Source: Rhodococcus rhodochrous (GTDB lineage Bacteria > Actinomycetota > Actinomycetes > Mycobacteriales > Mycobacteriaceae). Taken from it: a stretch of DNA of 64,000 nucleotides. This document shows positions 16,677 to 24,844 of the stretch, piece by piece. The position numbers and the translations under genes were made by a program. The stretch is taken from positions 3,658,001 to 3,722,000 of the forward strand of contig NZ_CP027557.1 of assembly GCF_014854695.1 (NCBI RefSeq), written 5' to 3'. The notes beneath the pieces were generated by a model. That model was given only the letters and a program-made list of their open reading frames with translations. It had not been told where the DNA came from and did no database searches. Position 1 is the stretch's first letter. Every line of letters begins with the position of its first letter.

Positions 16677-18152
16677 TCAGGCGACCGGCACCTTGCCCAG
16701 CGGTAATTGCAGGCGCGCATCGGTCCCGCCGGTCTCGTTGGAGGTCAGTTCCAGCGATCCGCCGAGTTCGGCGGCCACGAGGGTCCGGACGATCTGCAGA
16801 CCGAGCCGGTTCGACGCCTCGAGGCTGAATCCGTCGGGAAGGCCCTTCCCCTCGTCACGGACCACGACGTCGAGCATGCGGGCCGAACGCTGTGCCCTCA
16901 CAGTGACCGTGCCGTTGACGCCCGGATCGAAGGCGTGCTCGACGGCGTTCTGGACGAGCTCGGTCAGCACCATGACCAGGGGCGTCGCGCGATCTGCGGG
17001 GAACACACCGAGGTTCCCCTCTCGCAGCACACGGATCTGACTGCCCACCGTCGACACGTCGACGACGATGGGGATCAGCTGGTCGAAGACACCGTCGAGA
17101 TCGACCTCCTCGTCCACGGACATCGACAGCGCCTCGTGCACCAGGGCGATGGACGTCACCCGGCGAACCGCTTCGCCGAGGGCCTGCTGGGCTTCGGTGT
17201 TCCCGGTTCGGCGCGCCTGTAGTCGCAGCAGTGCGGCGACCGTCTGCAGATTGTTCTTGACGCGATGGTGGATCTCGCGGATCGTCGCGTCCTTGCTCAG
17301 CAGTGCGCGGTCGCGTCGTTTGACCTCGGTGACGTCGCGGACGATCACCGCGGCGCCCCTGATCTTGCCTCCCGGATTCAGGACCAACGCACGGATCAGA
17401 ACCGTGGCACCGCGTGCCTCGATCTCCATGCGCTGCCCCAGACGGCCCTCCACGGCCCCGCGGAGGTAGTCGGTGACGTCGCGGCTCTCGAAGGGATCGG
17501 TGACCAGTGCGCGGGTCGTCTCCACGAGATCCTGACCGATCAGGTCGGAGTTCAGACCCATCCGGTGATAGGCCGACAGCGCGTTCGGGCTGGCGTAGAC
17601 GACCTTGCCCTTCCGGTCGAGCCGGATGAATCCGTCGCCCGCACGCGGACTCGACTTGGTGTCCGAGCGCGCCTCGGGCGTGGGGAAGGTGCCCTCGCTG
17701 ATCATCCGGTAGAGGTCGTCGGCGCATTCGAGATAGGCGGTCTCGAGCGCGCTGGCCGACCGTCGCGACACACGGGCGGCGTCGCGGCTGAGCACCGCGA
17801 CGACCCGACCGTCCGAGCGCACCGGCACGGCCTGACGGATGTTGATCCCGGCGCCCGGGGACGACTTGACGTCGACGATCTCTCCGGTTTCGAAAGCCTC
17901 ACGGACGTAAGGATGTTCGTTGTCGGAGACGAGCATGCCGACGGCGTCCTCGGGAATCACGGTCGAGGCGGTGGTGGGCCGGCACTGTGCGACGCACACG
18001 ATTCCGGACGGCGCCGCGTCGACCCACAGGAGGACGTCGGCGAACGACAGGTCGGCGAGCAACTGCCACTCGCCCACGACACGTTGGAGGTGATCGACGG
18101 CCGCGCCCGGAAGATCCGTGTACCTTGCGAGCAACGAACTGAGTGTGGACAC
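16677..18152 (-). CDS. pdtaS: Two-component sensor histidine kinase PdtaS
   Basis: A 491-residue cytosolic sensor kinase. An N-terminal GAF-like domain (about 1-150) is followed by a PAS domain (about 175-285), then a HisKA_2/HWE-type dimerisation region with phospho-acceptor His in REIHHRVKNNLQTVAALLRLQ near 302, then an HATPase_c domain with the N-box VMVLTELVQNAVEHAF and G-box DEGKGLPDGF. This matches PdtaS (Rv3220c), whose partner PdtaR is an RNA-binding ANTAR antiterminator encoded elsewhere. There are no membrane segments. It starts with GTG and lies 34 nt downstream of the biotinyl-protein gene, probably one transcript. Confidence 0.94.
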   Translation of the reverse strand: MSTLSSLLARYTDLPGAAVDHLQRVVGEWQLLADLSFADVLLWVDAAPSGIVCVAQCRPTTASTVIPEDAVGMLVSDNEHPYVREAFETGEIVDVKSSPGAGINIRQAVPVRSDGRVVAVLSRDAARVSRRSASALETAYLECADDLYRMISEGTFPTPEARSDTKSSPRAGDGFIRLDRKGKVVYASPNALSAYHRMGLNSDLIGQDLVETTRALVTDPFESRDVTDYLRGAVEGRLGQRMEIEARGATVLIRALVLNPGGKIRGAAVIVRDVTEVKRRDRALLSKDATIREIHHRVKNNLQTVAALLRLQARRTGNTEAQQALGEAVRRVTSIALVHEALSMSVDEEVDLDGVFDQLIPIVVDVSTVGSQIRVLREGNLGVFPADRATPLVMVLTELVQNAVEHAFDPGVNGTVTVRAQRSARMLDVVVRDEGKGLPDGFSLEASNRLGLQIVRTLVAAELGGSLELTSNETGGTDARLQLPLGKVPVA

Positions 18153-18186
18153 GGGAACCGCTTTCGTACTCAGGAGATATCCGCCG

Positions 18187-18402
18187 TCAGGAGATCACGG
18201 CGATGAGGTCGCCCTGCTGGATGACATCCCCCACCGAGACTCCGACGGAGGTCACGGTGCCCGCCGACTCGGCGAGCACGGGAATCTCCATCTTCATCGA
18301 CTCGAGGATCACCAGCGTGTCGCCCTCGGCCACCACGTCACCCTCTCGCACGACGACCTCGAACACGGTCGATACCATCTCCGCGCGTACGTCTTCCGCC
18401 AT
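18187..18402 (-). CDS. Small biotin/lipoyl-attachment protein (TB7.3-like)
   Basis: A 71-residue single-domain biotinyl carrier. The attachment motif VILESMKMEIPV has its modified Lys near residue 36, and the barrel ends with SVGVSVGDVIQQGDLIAVIS. The length equals what I recall for M. tuberculosis TB7.3 (Rv3221c). As a free-standing carrier it could serve an acyl-CoA carboxylase or another biotin enzyme; the partner is not in the window. The ATG at 18402 gives the compact domain; extending upstream would read through the divergent bL37 promoter. It probably leads a two-gene operon with pdtaS. Confidence 0.93.
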   Translation of the reverse strand: MAEDVRAEMVSTVFEVVVREGDVVAEGDTLVILESMKMEIPVLAESAGTVTSVGVSVGDVIQQGDLIAVIS

Positions 18403-18469
18403 CGAACACCTCGTTTCACGCTCCGGCGGCGGACCTGCCGACAGGACCACTCGACCGCACGTGAAACAC

Positions 18470-18475
18470 TGTAAT
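18470..18475 (+). promoter_or_regulatory. Candidate -10 (TGTAAT) for the bL37 gene
   Basis: A -10-like hexamer lies 22 nt before the bL37 start in the divergent spacer to the biotinyl-protein gene. No good -35 is seen. Confidence 0.3.
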
Positions 18476-18497
18476 GAACGAGAAAGGAGATCCCACC

Positions 18498-18572
18498 ATG
18501 GGTAAGCGAGGTCGCAAGAAGCGCAGCCGCAAGGGTAACGCCGCCAACCACGGCAAGCGTCCCAACGCCTGA
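18498..18572 (+). CDS. Ribosomal protein bL37 (24 residues)
   Basis: A very small gene easily missed by gene finders. The product begins MGKRGRKKRSRKG and ends NHGKRPNA, 24 residues with 12 Lys/Arg. It matches the actinobacterial large-subunit protein bL37 first seen in M. smegmatis ribosome structures, including the conserved ANHGKRPNA end. An AAGGAG ribosome site sits 8 nt upstream, a -10-like element precedes it, and a 16-bp terminator hairpin follows 6 nt after the stop. It therefore has a complete transcription unit of its own. It lies between the divergent biotinyl gene and the convergent rshA gene. Confidence 0.88.
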   Translation: MGKRGRKKRSRKGNAANHGKRPNA

Positions 18573-18578
18573 GACGCG

Positions 18579-18616
18579 GACAGGGGCCGGAAAGCAGCAG
18601 CTTTCCGGCCCCTGTC
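18579..18616. terminator. 16-bp hairpin terminator after bL37
   Basis: Perfect arms GACAGGGGCCGGAAAG and CTTTCCGGCCCCTGTC with a 6-nt loop, starting 6 nt after the bL37 stop. It also faces the converging rshA-sigH operon and is probably bidirectional. Confidence 0.85.
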
Positions 18617-18630
18617 ACGTTCGGGGTGTC

Positions 18631-18725
18631 TCGTCTACGACTCGGTACGAGTGAACTCGTCTACGACTCGGCGTGAGTGGAACTCGCCTACGACTCGGCG
18701 TGAGTGGAACTCGCCTACGACTCGG
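18631..18725. repeat. 27-bp tandem repeat (about 3.5 units) carrying copies of the rshA stop
   Basis: Units begin at 18631 (26 nt), 18657 (27 nt) and 18684 (27 nt), with a partial unit at 18711 that contains the real rshA stop. Each carries CTACGACTCGG, the complement of the last Glu-Ser-stop codons. The real stop is the copy at 18715-18717; three more TAG copies follow downstream. Confidence 0.9.
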
Positions 18726-18996
18726 TGCTGTCCGTCTCGGTGATCACCACGGTGCGGCGGATCTGCAGCATCAGCCGCTCCCGCAGGCCCTCGGGTGCGT
18801 GTTCCCCGCCGCACTTGCGGCTGAGCAGCGATTTGATCTTCTCCTCGATCCCGTAGGCCTCGAGGCAGGTGCCGCACTCGTCGAGGTGCCGCTGCAGCTT
18901 CTCGCGGGAACCGGCGTCGCACTCGGAATCGAGAAGCAGGTAGACGTCCGCGATGACCGCCGAGCAGTCGAGTCGATCGAAGTCGGGTTCGCTCAC
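18715..18996 (-). CDS. rshA: Zinc-binding anti-sigma factor RshA
   Basis: A 93-residue ZAS-type anti-sigma factor that holds SigH inactive until oxidation of its thiols. The zinc motif is H37-x3-C41-x2-C44 (RHLDECGTC) with the additional conserved C11; extra Cys at 26 and about 62. It matches the mycothiol-system anti-sigma family. The GTG start overlaps the sigH stop (GTGA), so SigH and RshA are produced in balance. The last two codons and stop belong to a tandemly repeated 27-bp unit. An EETDSTES-like acidic tail is specific to this branch. Confidence 0.94.
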   Translation of the reverse strand: MSEPDFDRLDCSAVIADVYLLLDSECDAGSREKLQRHLDECGTCLEAYGIEEKIKSLLSRKCGGEHAPEGLRERLMLQIRRTVVITETDSTES

Positions 18997-19631
18997 TGCG
19001 GTGCTCCCTTTCCGCTCTCGGGCCGATCCGATGTTCCGGTTGTCGCGTCCACGGCCTTCTCCCGCATGAAACCGCGATCGCGCGCCACGTCGGCCAACAG
19101 GCCCCGCAACTGCTTGCGACCCCGGTGCAGTCTCGACATCACAGTGCCGATCGGCGTCCCCATGATCTCGGCGATCTCCTTGTAGGGGAACCCTTCGACG
19201 TCGGCGTAGTAGACGGCCATGCGGAACTCCTCGGGAAGCTCCTGCAGCGCCGCCTTGATGTCGTCGTCGGGAAGCGCGTCGAGCGCCTCGACCTCCGCGG
19301 ACCGCAGACCGGTCGACGAATGCTCGGCCGTGGCGGCGAGCTGCCAGTCGGTGATCTCGTCGGTCGGGTACTGCGCGGGCTGCCGCTGACGCTTCCGGTA
19401 CGAGTTGATGTAGGTGTTGGTGAGGATCCGGTACAGCCAGGCCTTGAGGTTGGTGCCCTCGCGAAACGACCGGAAGGCGGAGAAAGCCTTGATGTAGGTC
19501 TCCTGCACGAGGTCCTCGGCGTCGGAGGGATTGCGGGTCATCCGCAGCGCAGCGCCGTAGAGCTGATCGAGCAGGGGAAGCGCATCCCGCTCGAACCGCT
19601 CGGTCAGTTCTTCCACAGACTCCTCGATCAC
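18993..19631 (-). CDS. sigH: ECF sigma factor SigH (thiol/heat stress)
   Basis: A 212-residue group-4 sigma factor. Region 2 is [37 protein letters not shown] followed by [19 protein letters not shown]; region 4 is [44 protein letters not shown] (listed by segments). These match SigH/SigR. The GTG at 19631 has AAGGGA 6-7 nt upstream and gives near-M. tuberculosis length. It directs thioredoxin, mycothiol and protease genes. A SigH-type promoter lies about 160-185 nt upstream, indicating positive autoregulation, and rshA is translationally coupled. Confidence 0.95.
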   Translation of the reverse strand: MIEESVEELTERFERDALPLLDQLYGAALRMTRNPSDAEDLVQETYIKAFSAFRSFREGTNLKAWLYRILTNTYINSYRKRQRQPAQYPTDEITDWQLAATAEHSSTGLRSAEVEALDALPDDDIKAALQELPEEFRMAVYYADVEGFPYKEIAEIMGTPIGTVMSRLHRGRKQLRGLLADVARDRGFMREKAVDATTGTSDRPESGKGAPQ

Positions 19632-19790
19632 ACCGATCCCTTCATCGACGCCTGTCGAGAAGGCTACCGGTCCGTCGGGGTCCGGATCGGCGGGACGTCT
19701 GACGGCGTCCGGTCGAGGCGGGCACAGCACTGCCACGAATTCTCCGATCGTCGGGTGTCGGGTGGCCGGTGGATCCACCCGTCGGTGTGC

Positions 19791-19817
19791 AACGCCGTAC
19801 CCGCCGCACTTGTTCCC
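19791..19817 (-). promoter_or_regulatory. SigH-type autoregulatory promoter
   Basis: On the minus strand, GGGAAC is followed after 18 nt by GTT, matching the SigH/SigR consensus GGAAY-N18-19-GTT. It points toward sigH and would give a leader of about 150 nt. It overlaps the -35 of the divergent ybaK promoter. Confidence 0.75.
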
Positions 19818-19837
19818 CACCTCCGGTTTTCTAGAGT
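19810..19837 (+). promoter_or_regulatory. Candidate ybaK promoter, leaderless
   Basis: TTGTTC and TAGAGT are spaced 16 nt. The -10 ends 6 nt before the ybaK ATG and there is no Shine-Dalgarno, so transcription should begin at the start codon. The -35 coincides with the SigH -35 on the other strand. Confidence 0.55.
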
Positions 19838-19843
19838 GATCGG

Positions 19844-20341
19844 ATGGCCTCGACATCCACTCCCGCGACGGTGTTGTTGAAGCGCGAGAAGGTCGCGCAC
19901 CGGGTCCACGAGTACGCACACGACCCGAGGTCGTCGTCCTTCGGCGCCGAAGCCGTCGAGGAACTCGGCGCACGTCTCGGGGTCTCCCCCGATCAGATCT
20001 TCAAGACGCTGGTGGTGTCGCTGTCGGACGGCAAGCTCGCCGTCGCGGTGATCCCGGTCCCGGCGACGCTGTCGCTGAAGGCCGCAGCAGGGGCACTGGG
20101 CGGCGGCAAGGCCGTGATGGCCGATCACACCGCCGCCGAACGCGCGACCGGATACGTCGTCGGTGGCATCTCTCCGCTCGGGCAGCGCAAGCGTCTGCGC
20201 ACCGTGATCGACGTCTCCGCCGAGCAGTGGGACCGGGTGCTGTGCAGCGCGGGGCGGCGCGGACTCGAGATCGAACTGGATCCGCACGATCTGATCCGGC
20301 TGACCGGTGCGGTCGTGGCCCCGATCACGGCCGGGCCGTAG
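19844..20341 (+). CDS. ybaK: Cys-tRNA(Pro)/Cys-tRNA deacylase YbaK
   Basis: A 165-residue YbaK/EbsC-type trans-editing protein that hydrolyses mischarged Cys-tRNA(Pro). Family features: [21 protein letters not shown], the strongly conserved IFKTLVV with the essential Lys near residue 58, and the [17 protein letters not shown] segment with the GxxPxG loop. Length is typical. It is divergent from sigH and probably translated from a leaderless mRNA. Its stop is 21 nt from the converging YedK-type gene. Confidence 0.94.
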   Translation: MASTSTPATVLLKREKVAHRVHEYAHDPRSSSFGAEAVEELGARLGVSPDQIFKTLVVSLSDGKLAVAVIPVPATLSLKAAAGALGGGKAVMADHTAAERATGYVVGGISPLGQRKRLRTVIDVSAEQWDRVLCSAGRRGLEIELDPHDLIRLTGAVVAPITAGP

Positions 20342-20357
20342 AGCACCGCGGCCCGGC
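20330..20357. terminator. Short GC hairpin between convergent ybaK and SRAP genes
   Basis: An 8-bp stem GCCGGGCC/GGCCCGGC spans the ybaK stop codon. It is a plausible but weak bidirectional terminator. Confidence 0.4.
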
Positions 20358-20362
20358 GGCAC

Positions 20363-21118
20363 CTACAGCAGCACCATCTGGTCGCCGGCGCCGTCGTCGG
20401 GTTGCAACAGTTCGGGGCCGTTGTTGCGGATGCTGTTGACCTTCGCGGACACGCGGCGGATCTCGATCGCCGAGATCGCCTCGAGGCTCGGCACGATCAG
20501 ATCCGGGTGGCCGAGGCTGTCGGGGTCGAGCCACGCGTCCCATCGCTCCGCGGGGAGGATCAGCGGCATCCGCTCGTGCACGTTGCCGAGTTGCTCGACC
20601 GACTGCGCGGTGAGGATCGCCGTGCTCGACAGCGGTGGTGCCTTCGGGTTCCGCGGGTCGCGCCACTCCGCCCACACTCCGGCCATGCAGATCCGCGATC
20701 CGTCGGCGGGCGCCATGAAGTACGGCACCTTGCGGGGTCTGCCGTCCGGCGCGGGTTCGACCTGCCATTCGTACCAGCCGTCCATCGGGACGAGGCACCG
20801 CTTGTGGCGCAGCGACCGTGCGAAGCTCGGCTTGGTGGCGACCGACTCGGATCGTGCGTTGATCAGCGGTGCGCTTCCGCCCACCTCCTCGGCGAACGGC
20901 GGCACGAGTCCCCAGCGCATGCGCCGGACACGGCGGCGGACGGGACCGTCGGGATCGTCTCCGTCGTGCCGGGCGACGACGGTGAGCACCTCGGTCGTCG
21001 GCGCGACATTGTAGTCGGGCCCGCGCCGGTCCCGGCCGCTGTCGCCGGTCTCGTCGAGTGCGTCGAGTTCGACGGCGAGCGTCGCCGGGTCGGCCGTGGA
21101 GACATACCTTCCGCACAT
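20363..21118 (-). CDS. SOS-response-associated (SRAP/YedK/HMCES) abasic-site protein
   Basis: A 251-residue SRAP-domain protein that crosslinks to abasic sites in single-stranded DNA through its N-terminal Cys2. MCGRYV at the start exposes Cys2 after Met removal. Catalytic-pocket residues follow: YNVAPT, NARSES (Asn and Glu), KRCLVPMDGWYEW and NVHERMPLIL (His). I therefore set the start at ATG 21118; upstream in-frame codons would bury the essential Cys. It is Rv3226c-like and divergent from aroA. No LexA box is visible in the 98-nt spacer. Confidence 0.94.
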   Translation of the reverse strand: MCGRYVSTADPATLAVELDALDETGDSGRDRRGPDYNVAPTTEVLTVVARHDGDDPDGPVRRRVRRMRWGLVPPFAEEVGGSAPLINARSESVATKPSFARSLRHKRCLVPMDGWYEWQVEPAPDGRPRKVPYFMAPADGSRICMAGVWAEWRDPRNPKAPPLSSTAILTAQSVEQLGNVHERMPLILPAERWDAWLDPDSLGHPDLIVPSLEAISAIEIRRVSAKVNSIRNNGPELLQPDDGAGDQMVLL

Positions 21119-21216
21119 GCCGTCGAGTGTGGCATCGCCGGGTGACGGAACCGACACCGGCGCGCACCGGGTAGGCGAGGGTGCCCGCACCGGTCCGGAT
21201 GGGCGAAGATGGTCGG

Positions 21217-22485
21217 GTGAGTCTGTGGAGAGCACCCCGCGCCGTGTCCCCGGTTCGAGCGTCGGTGACGCTGCCGGGATCGAAGTCGATCACCAACCGT
21301 GCCCTGATCCTGGCCGCACTCGCCGACGGGCCGTCCACCCTGACCGGCGCGCTGCGCAGCCGCGACACCGATCTGATGATCGGGGCCCTGCGCACGCTCG
21401 GCACGACCGTCACCGAGCGCGACGGCGGCACCACCCTCGACGTGACCCCCGGTGCCCTGCGCGGAGGTGAGGTCGCCTGTGGACTGGCCGGCACCGTCAT
21501 GCGGTTCGTTCCGCCGCTGGCCGCACTGGCCGACGGCGACGTGCGGTTCGACGGCGACGAACAGGCCCGCGTCCGCCCGATGAGCACCGTGCTCGACGCC
21601 CTGCGCGCCCTCGGCGCCGACATCGACGGCGACCGGCTCCCCTTCACCGTGCACGGCCGCGGTGCGGTGCGCGGTGGTTCCGTCACCATCGACGCGTCCG
21701 CGTCCTCGCAGTTCGTCTCGGGTCTGCTGCTGTCCGGTGCCGCCTTCGACGAGGGCGTGGTGGTCCACCACGCCGGCGAACCGGTGCCCTCGATGCCGCA
21801 CATCGAGATGACGGTCGAGATGCTCCGCACGGCCGGGGTCCCCGTCGACACCTCCGAGGCCGACACCTGGCGGGTGCCCCCCACGACCATCAAGGCCGTC
21901 GACGTCACCGTCGAGCCCGACCTGTCGAACGCAACCCCCTTCCTCGCGGCCGCGGCGGTCACCGGTGGTGTCGTCTCGGTGCCCCTGTGGCCGGAGTCGA
22001 CCACCCAGGCCGGCGATGCGATCCGCGGCATCCTCGAGCAGATGGGCGCCGAGGTGACGTGGGCCGACGGGACGCTGACCGTGCGCGGCCCGGGCGAGCT
22101 GCGGGGTCTCGACGTGGACCTGCACGACGTCGGCGAGCTGGCGCCGACCGTCGCGGCCCTCGCTGCGGTCGCCGCCTCGCCCTCCGACCTGCGCGGTATC
22201 GCGCACCTGCGCGGTCACGAGACCGACCGGCTGGCGGCACTCGCCACCGAGATCGGTCGTCTCGGCGGTTCGATCACCGAGACCGAGGACGGGCTGCACA
22301 TCGAGCCGGCTCCGCTGCACGGCGGCACCTGGCACTCCTACGCCGACCACCGGATGGCCACGGCCGGGGCGATCCTCGGGCTCGTCGTCGACGGGATCGA
22401 GGTCGAGGACATCGGCACCACCGCCAAGACGCTCCCCGACTTCGAGGGTCTGTGGGAGTCGCTACTGACGGGGAGCGACTCCTGA
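21217..22485 (+). CDS. aroA: 3-phosphoshikimate 1-carboxyvinyltransferase (EPSP synthase)
   Basis: About 422 residues, the sixth step of the shikimate pathway, joining phosphoenolpyruvate and shikimate 3-phosphate. Conserved motifs: [17 protein letters not shown] near the N-terminus (substrate Lys), [16 protein letters not shown] corresponding to the PEP loop (LGNAGTAMR in many EPSPS), [12 protein letters not shown], and HETDRLAAL plus YADHRMATA near the C-terminus. The GTG at 21217 (protein begins with Ser-Leu-Trp) fits family length; an ATG at 21199 and a GTG at 21181 are alternatives with equally weak ribosome sites. It overlaps rsgA by four bases. Confidence 0.95.
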   Translation: MSLWRAPRAVSPVRASVTLPGSKSITNRALILAALADGPSTLTGALRSRDTDLMIGALRTLGTTVTERDGGTTLDVTPGALRGGEVACGLAGTVMRFVPPLAALADGDVRFDGDEQARVRPMSTVLDALRALGADIDGDRLPFTVHGRGAVRGGSVTIDASASSQFVSGLLLSGAAFDEGVVVHHAGEPVPSMPHIEMTVEMLRTAGVPVDTSEADTWRVPPTTIKAVDVTVEPDLSNATPFLAAAAVTGGVVSVPLWPESTTQAGDAIRGILEQMGAEVTWADGTLTVRGPGELRGLDVDLHDVGELAPTVAALAAVAASPSDLRGIAHLRGHETDRLAALATEIGRLGGSITETEDGLHIEPAPLHGGTWHSYADHRMATAGAILGLVVDGIEVEDIGTTAKTLPDFEGLWESLLTGSDS

Positions 22486-23471
22486 GGCGGCGGGAGTACG
22501 ACGAGTCCGACGTCCGGGTTCGCCCCGGACGCGGCTCGCGGCCGCGCACGAAGGACCGCCCGGCCCATCTCGATGCCGAGGAGGGCATGGTCGTCTCCGT
22601 CGACCGAGGTCGGTGGGGTGTCGCGCTCGGCGGTGATCCCGATCGGATCGTGACGACGATGCGGGCACGCGAGCTCGGCCGGACCCCGATCGTGGTGGGC
22701 GATCAGGTGGGTGTCGTCGGCGATCTCTCCGGTCGCCCCGACACGCTCGCGCGCATCGTGCGGGTCGAGGACCGCAGCACCGTCCTGCGGCGCACGGCCG
22801 ACGACACCGATCCGTTCGAGCGCATCGTCGTCGCCAATGCCGAACAGCTGCTCATCGTGGTCGCGCTCGCCGATCCCCCACCGCGGACCGGACTCGTCGA
22901 ACGCGCACTCGTCGCGGCCTACGCCGGCGGTCTCGCTCCCCTGCTGGGACTGACCAAGAGCGACCTCGCCGATCCCGACGAGTTCGCCGCGCACTTCACG
23001 GATCTCGACATCCCGGTGCTGCTCGTCGGTCAGGACGACGATCTCACCGCCCTGCACGAGCGGATCGACGGTCGCGTGACCGCCCTGATCGGGCACTCGG
23101 GGGTCGGCAAGTCGACACTGGTGAACAGGCTCGTCCCCGACGCCGACCGCGCCACCGGTGAGGTCTCCGGGGTGGGCAAGGGACGGCACACCTCCACCCA
23201 GTCGGTGGCCCTGCACCTGCCCGAGGGCGGGTGGGTGGTCGACACCCCGGGCATCCGGTCGTTCGGGCTCGCGCACATCGGGCCCGACGACGTCGTCGCG
23301 GCGTTCGGGGACCTGGCCGAAGCGGTCGAGGACTGCCCGCGCGGGTGCACGCATCTCGGCCCGCCCGCCGATCCCGAATGCGCCTTCGACTCGTTGGAGG
23401 GCAAGTCGCACAACCGGGCGATGGCCGTGCGCGAACTGCTCACGGCGCTCGCGTCCAACGACCCTTGGTGA
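22482..23471 (+). CDS. rsgA: Ribosome small-subunit-dependent GTPase RsgA
   Basis: A 329-residue circularly permuted GTPase that checks 30S subunit maturation. An OB-fold N-domain is followed by permuted G motifs: GLTKSDL (G4), [16 protein letters not shown] (G1), then [11 protein letters not shown] (G3). A zinc knuckle, CPRGCTH with later Cys, closes the protein. The start is probably the CTG at 22482: it has GGGGAG exactly 6 nt upstream, forms a CTGA overlap with the aroA stop, and gives a length matching the M. tuberculosis protein, whose N-terminus aligns at REYDESDVR. The nearest conventional codon, GTG 22452, would add 10 residues. Confidence 0.94.
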   Translation: MRRREYDESDVRVRPGRGSRPRTKDRPAHLDAEEGMVVSVDRGRWGVALGGDPDRIVTTMRARELGRTPIVVGDQVGVVGDLSGRPDTLARIVRVEDRSTVLRRTADDTDPFERIVVANAEQLLIVVALADPPPRTGLVERALVAAYAGGLAPLLGLTKSDLADPDEFAAHFTDLDIPVLLVGQDDDLTALHERIDGRVTALIGHSGVGKSTLVNRLVPDADRATGEVSGVGKGRHTSTQSVALHLPEGGWVVDTPGIRSFGLAHIGPDDVVAAFGDLAEAVEDCPRGCTHLGPPADPECAFDSLEGKSHNRAMAVRELLTALASNDPW

Positions 23472-23506
23472 ACCGACGAACCCCGGTTGAACGCACGAAC
23501 CCCGGC
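23469..23506. repeat. 19-bp tandem duplication starting at the rsgA stop codon
   Basis: Units 23469-23487 and 23488-23506 both begin with TGA and share 16 of 19 positions, including ACGAACCCCGG. The second unit also supplies the left arm of the downstream terminator. Confidence 0.75.
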
Positions 23507-23530
23507 ACCTGTGGGTGCCGGGGTTCGTGC
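23493..23530. terminator. 16-bp hairpin between convergent rsgA and desA3
   Basis: Perfect arms GCACGAACCCCGGCAC and GTGCCGGGGTTCGTGC with a 6-nt loop, between two converging stops; likely bidirectional. Confidence 0.85.
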
Positions 23531-23545
23531 TCGTTCTCGTGACCG

Positions 23546-24781
23546 TCAGCGCATGCCGAGCGCGCGGCGGATGAATCCGCGCTTGCGGGTCTTCTCGATG
23601 GTGGTGGCCAGACCCACACGGCGGCCGGTGGCCGGATCGATCTCCGGCGCTCCGCCGAAGCCCCGCTCGGAGGCGGTCTCCGGGGCGGCGTCGCGGTCGT
23701 CCTTGAGGTACTTGTCGGGCAGCGACAGCTTCGCGATGGTGCGCCACGACTTCCAGTACTGCACCGCGAGCGGGCCGGTGGTGTACGGCAGGTCGTACTT
23801 CTCGCACAGCTCACGCACCCGCACCGCGATCTCCGCGTACCGGTTGGACGGCAGGTCGGGGTAGATGTGGTGCTCGATCTGGTAGCTCAGGTTGCCGGTC
23901 ATGAAGTCCATGACCTTGCCGCCGGAGATGTTCGCGGAGCCGAGCATCTGACGCAGGTACCACTGGGCACGCGTCTCGGTCTCGATGTCCTGCTTCGTGA
24001 ACTTCTCCGCACCGTCCGGGAAGTGACCGCAGAAGATCACCGCGTTGGTCCAGATGTTGCGCACGAAGTTGGCCGTGGCGTTGGCCTTCATCGTGGACTT
24101 CCACGACTTGCCGGTGAGCGCCGGATAGATCACGTAGTCCTTGAGGTGCTGCTTGCCGAGCTTGGCGAGCACCTCCTTGCCGCGTGCCTTGGTGAGCTCG
24201 CGGTCGTCGCGTCCCTGGATGACCTTGCCGAGCTCGAGCAGCTGGATGGCGATGCCGTACTGGAACAGCGCTGCGAGGATGGCGTTGTACGCGACGTTGC
24301 CGAGGTAGAACGGCTTCCATCGCTGGTCGCGGGTGACGCGCAGCAGTCCGTATCCCACATCGTCGTCCATACCGAGGATGTTGGTGTACTTGTGGTGCAG
24401 GTAGTTGTGGGTGATCTTCCAGTGCGCCGACGGGTCGACATTGTCCCACTCCCAGTTGGCCGAGTGCACCTCGGGGTCGTTCATCCAGTCCCACTGCCCG
24501 TGCATCACGTTGTGCCCGAGCTCCATGTTCTCGATGATCTTCGACAGGGAGAGCATGCCCGTGCCCAGCAGCCACAGCGGACGCTTGTTCGAGCCGAGCA
24601 GCACGAGGCGCCCGCCGATCTCGAGGCCGCGCTGCAGCCGGATCGTGTTGCGGACGTATCGAGCGTCGCGCTCACCGCGGGACTCCTCGATATCGCGCCG
24701 GATGGCGTCGAGTTCGCGGCCGATGGCCTCGACGTCCGCCTCCGTCAGGTGCGCGTACTCCTTGACATCCGATATCGCCAT
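23546..24781 (-). CDS. desA3: Acyl-CoA/acyl-lipid delta-9 desaturase DesA3, copy 1
   Basis: A 411-residue membrane fatty-acid desaturase. The histidine boxes are GHNVMHGQWDWMND, HNYLHHKYTN and, near the C-terminus, YQIEHHIYPDLPSNRY. Two hydrophobic regions flank them. In M. tuberculosis DesA3 (Rv3229c) introduces the cis-9 double bond into stearoyl-CoA to give oleate and uses the Rv3230c reductase for electrons; the same gene partners are here. A GGTTACGG-type operator lies 19-38 nt upstream of the ATG. A second desaturase gene stands immediately upstream on the same strand. The C-terminal tail is basic and polar. Confidence 0.93.
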   Translation of the reverse strand: MAISDVKEYAHLTEADVEAIGRELDAIRRDIEESRGERDARYVRNTIRLQRGLEIGGRLVLLGSNKRPLWLLGTGMLSLSKIIENMELGHNVMHGQWDWMNDPEVHSANWEWDNVDPSAHWKITHNYLHHKYTNILGMDDDVGYGLLRVTRDQRWKPFYLGNVAYNAILAALFQYGIAIQLLELGKVIQGRDDRELTKARGKEVLAKLGKQHLKDYVIYPALTGKSWKSTMKANATANFVRNIWTNAVIFCGHFPDGAEKFTKQDIETETRAQWYLRQMLGSANISGGKVMDFMTGNLSYQIEHHIYPDLPSNRYAEIAVRVRELCEKYDLPYTTGPLAVQYWKSWRTIAKLSLPDKYLKDDRDAAPETASERGFGGAPEIDPATGRRVGLATTIEKTRKRGFIRRALGMR

Positions 24782-24799
24782 GCGGGCTACTCTACCGTA

Positions 24800-24819
24800 G
24801 GTTACGGGCCCGTAGGTTA
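24800..24819. promoter_or_regulatory. Candidate operator upstream of desA3 copy 1
   Basis: GGTTACGGGCCCGTAGGTTA contains the perfect palindrome TACGGGCCCGTA. An extra half-site CGTAGG lies directly 5'. The same 20-bp pattern occurs twice upstream of the reductase gene at 27315 and 27340 and nowhere else that I noticed. It probably binds a TetR-family fatty-acid regulator. Confidence 0.65.
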
Positions 24820-24844
24820 GCCGGATTCGGAGCTGTGGCGCGAA

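Noticed and set aside
21119-21216. LexA box upstream of the SRAP/YedK gene
   Set aside because: No CGAAC-N4-GTTCG pattern is present despite the family name; SOS control is not visible.
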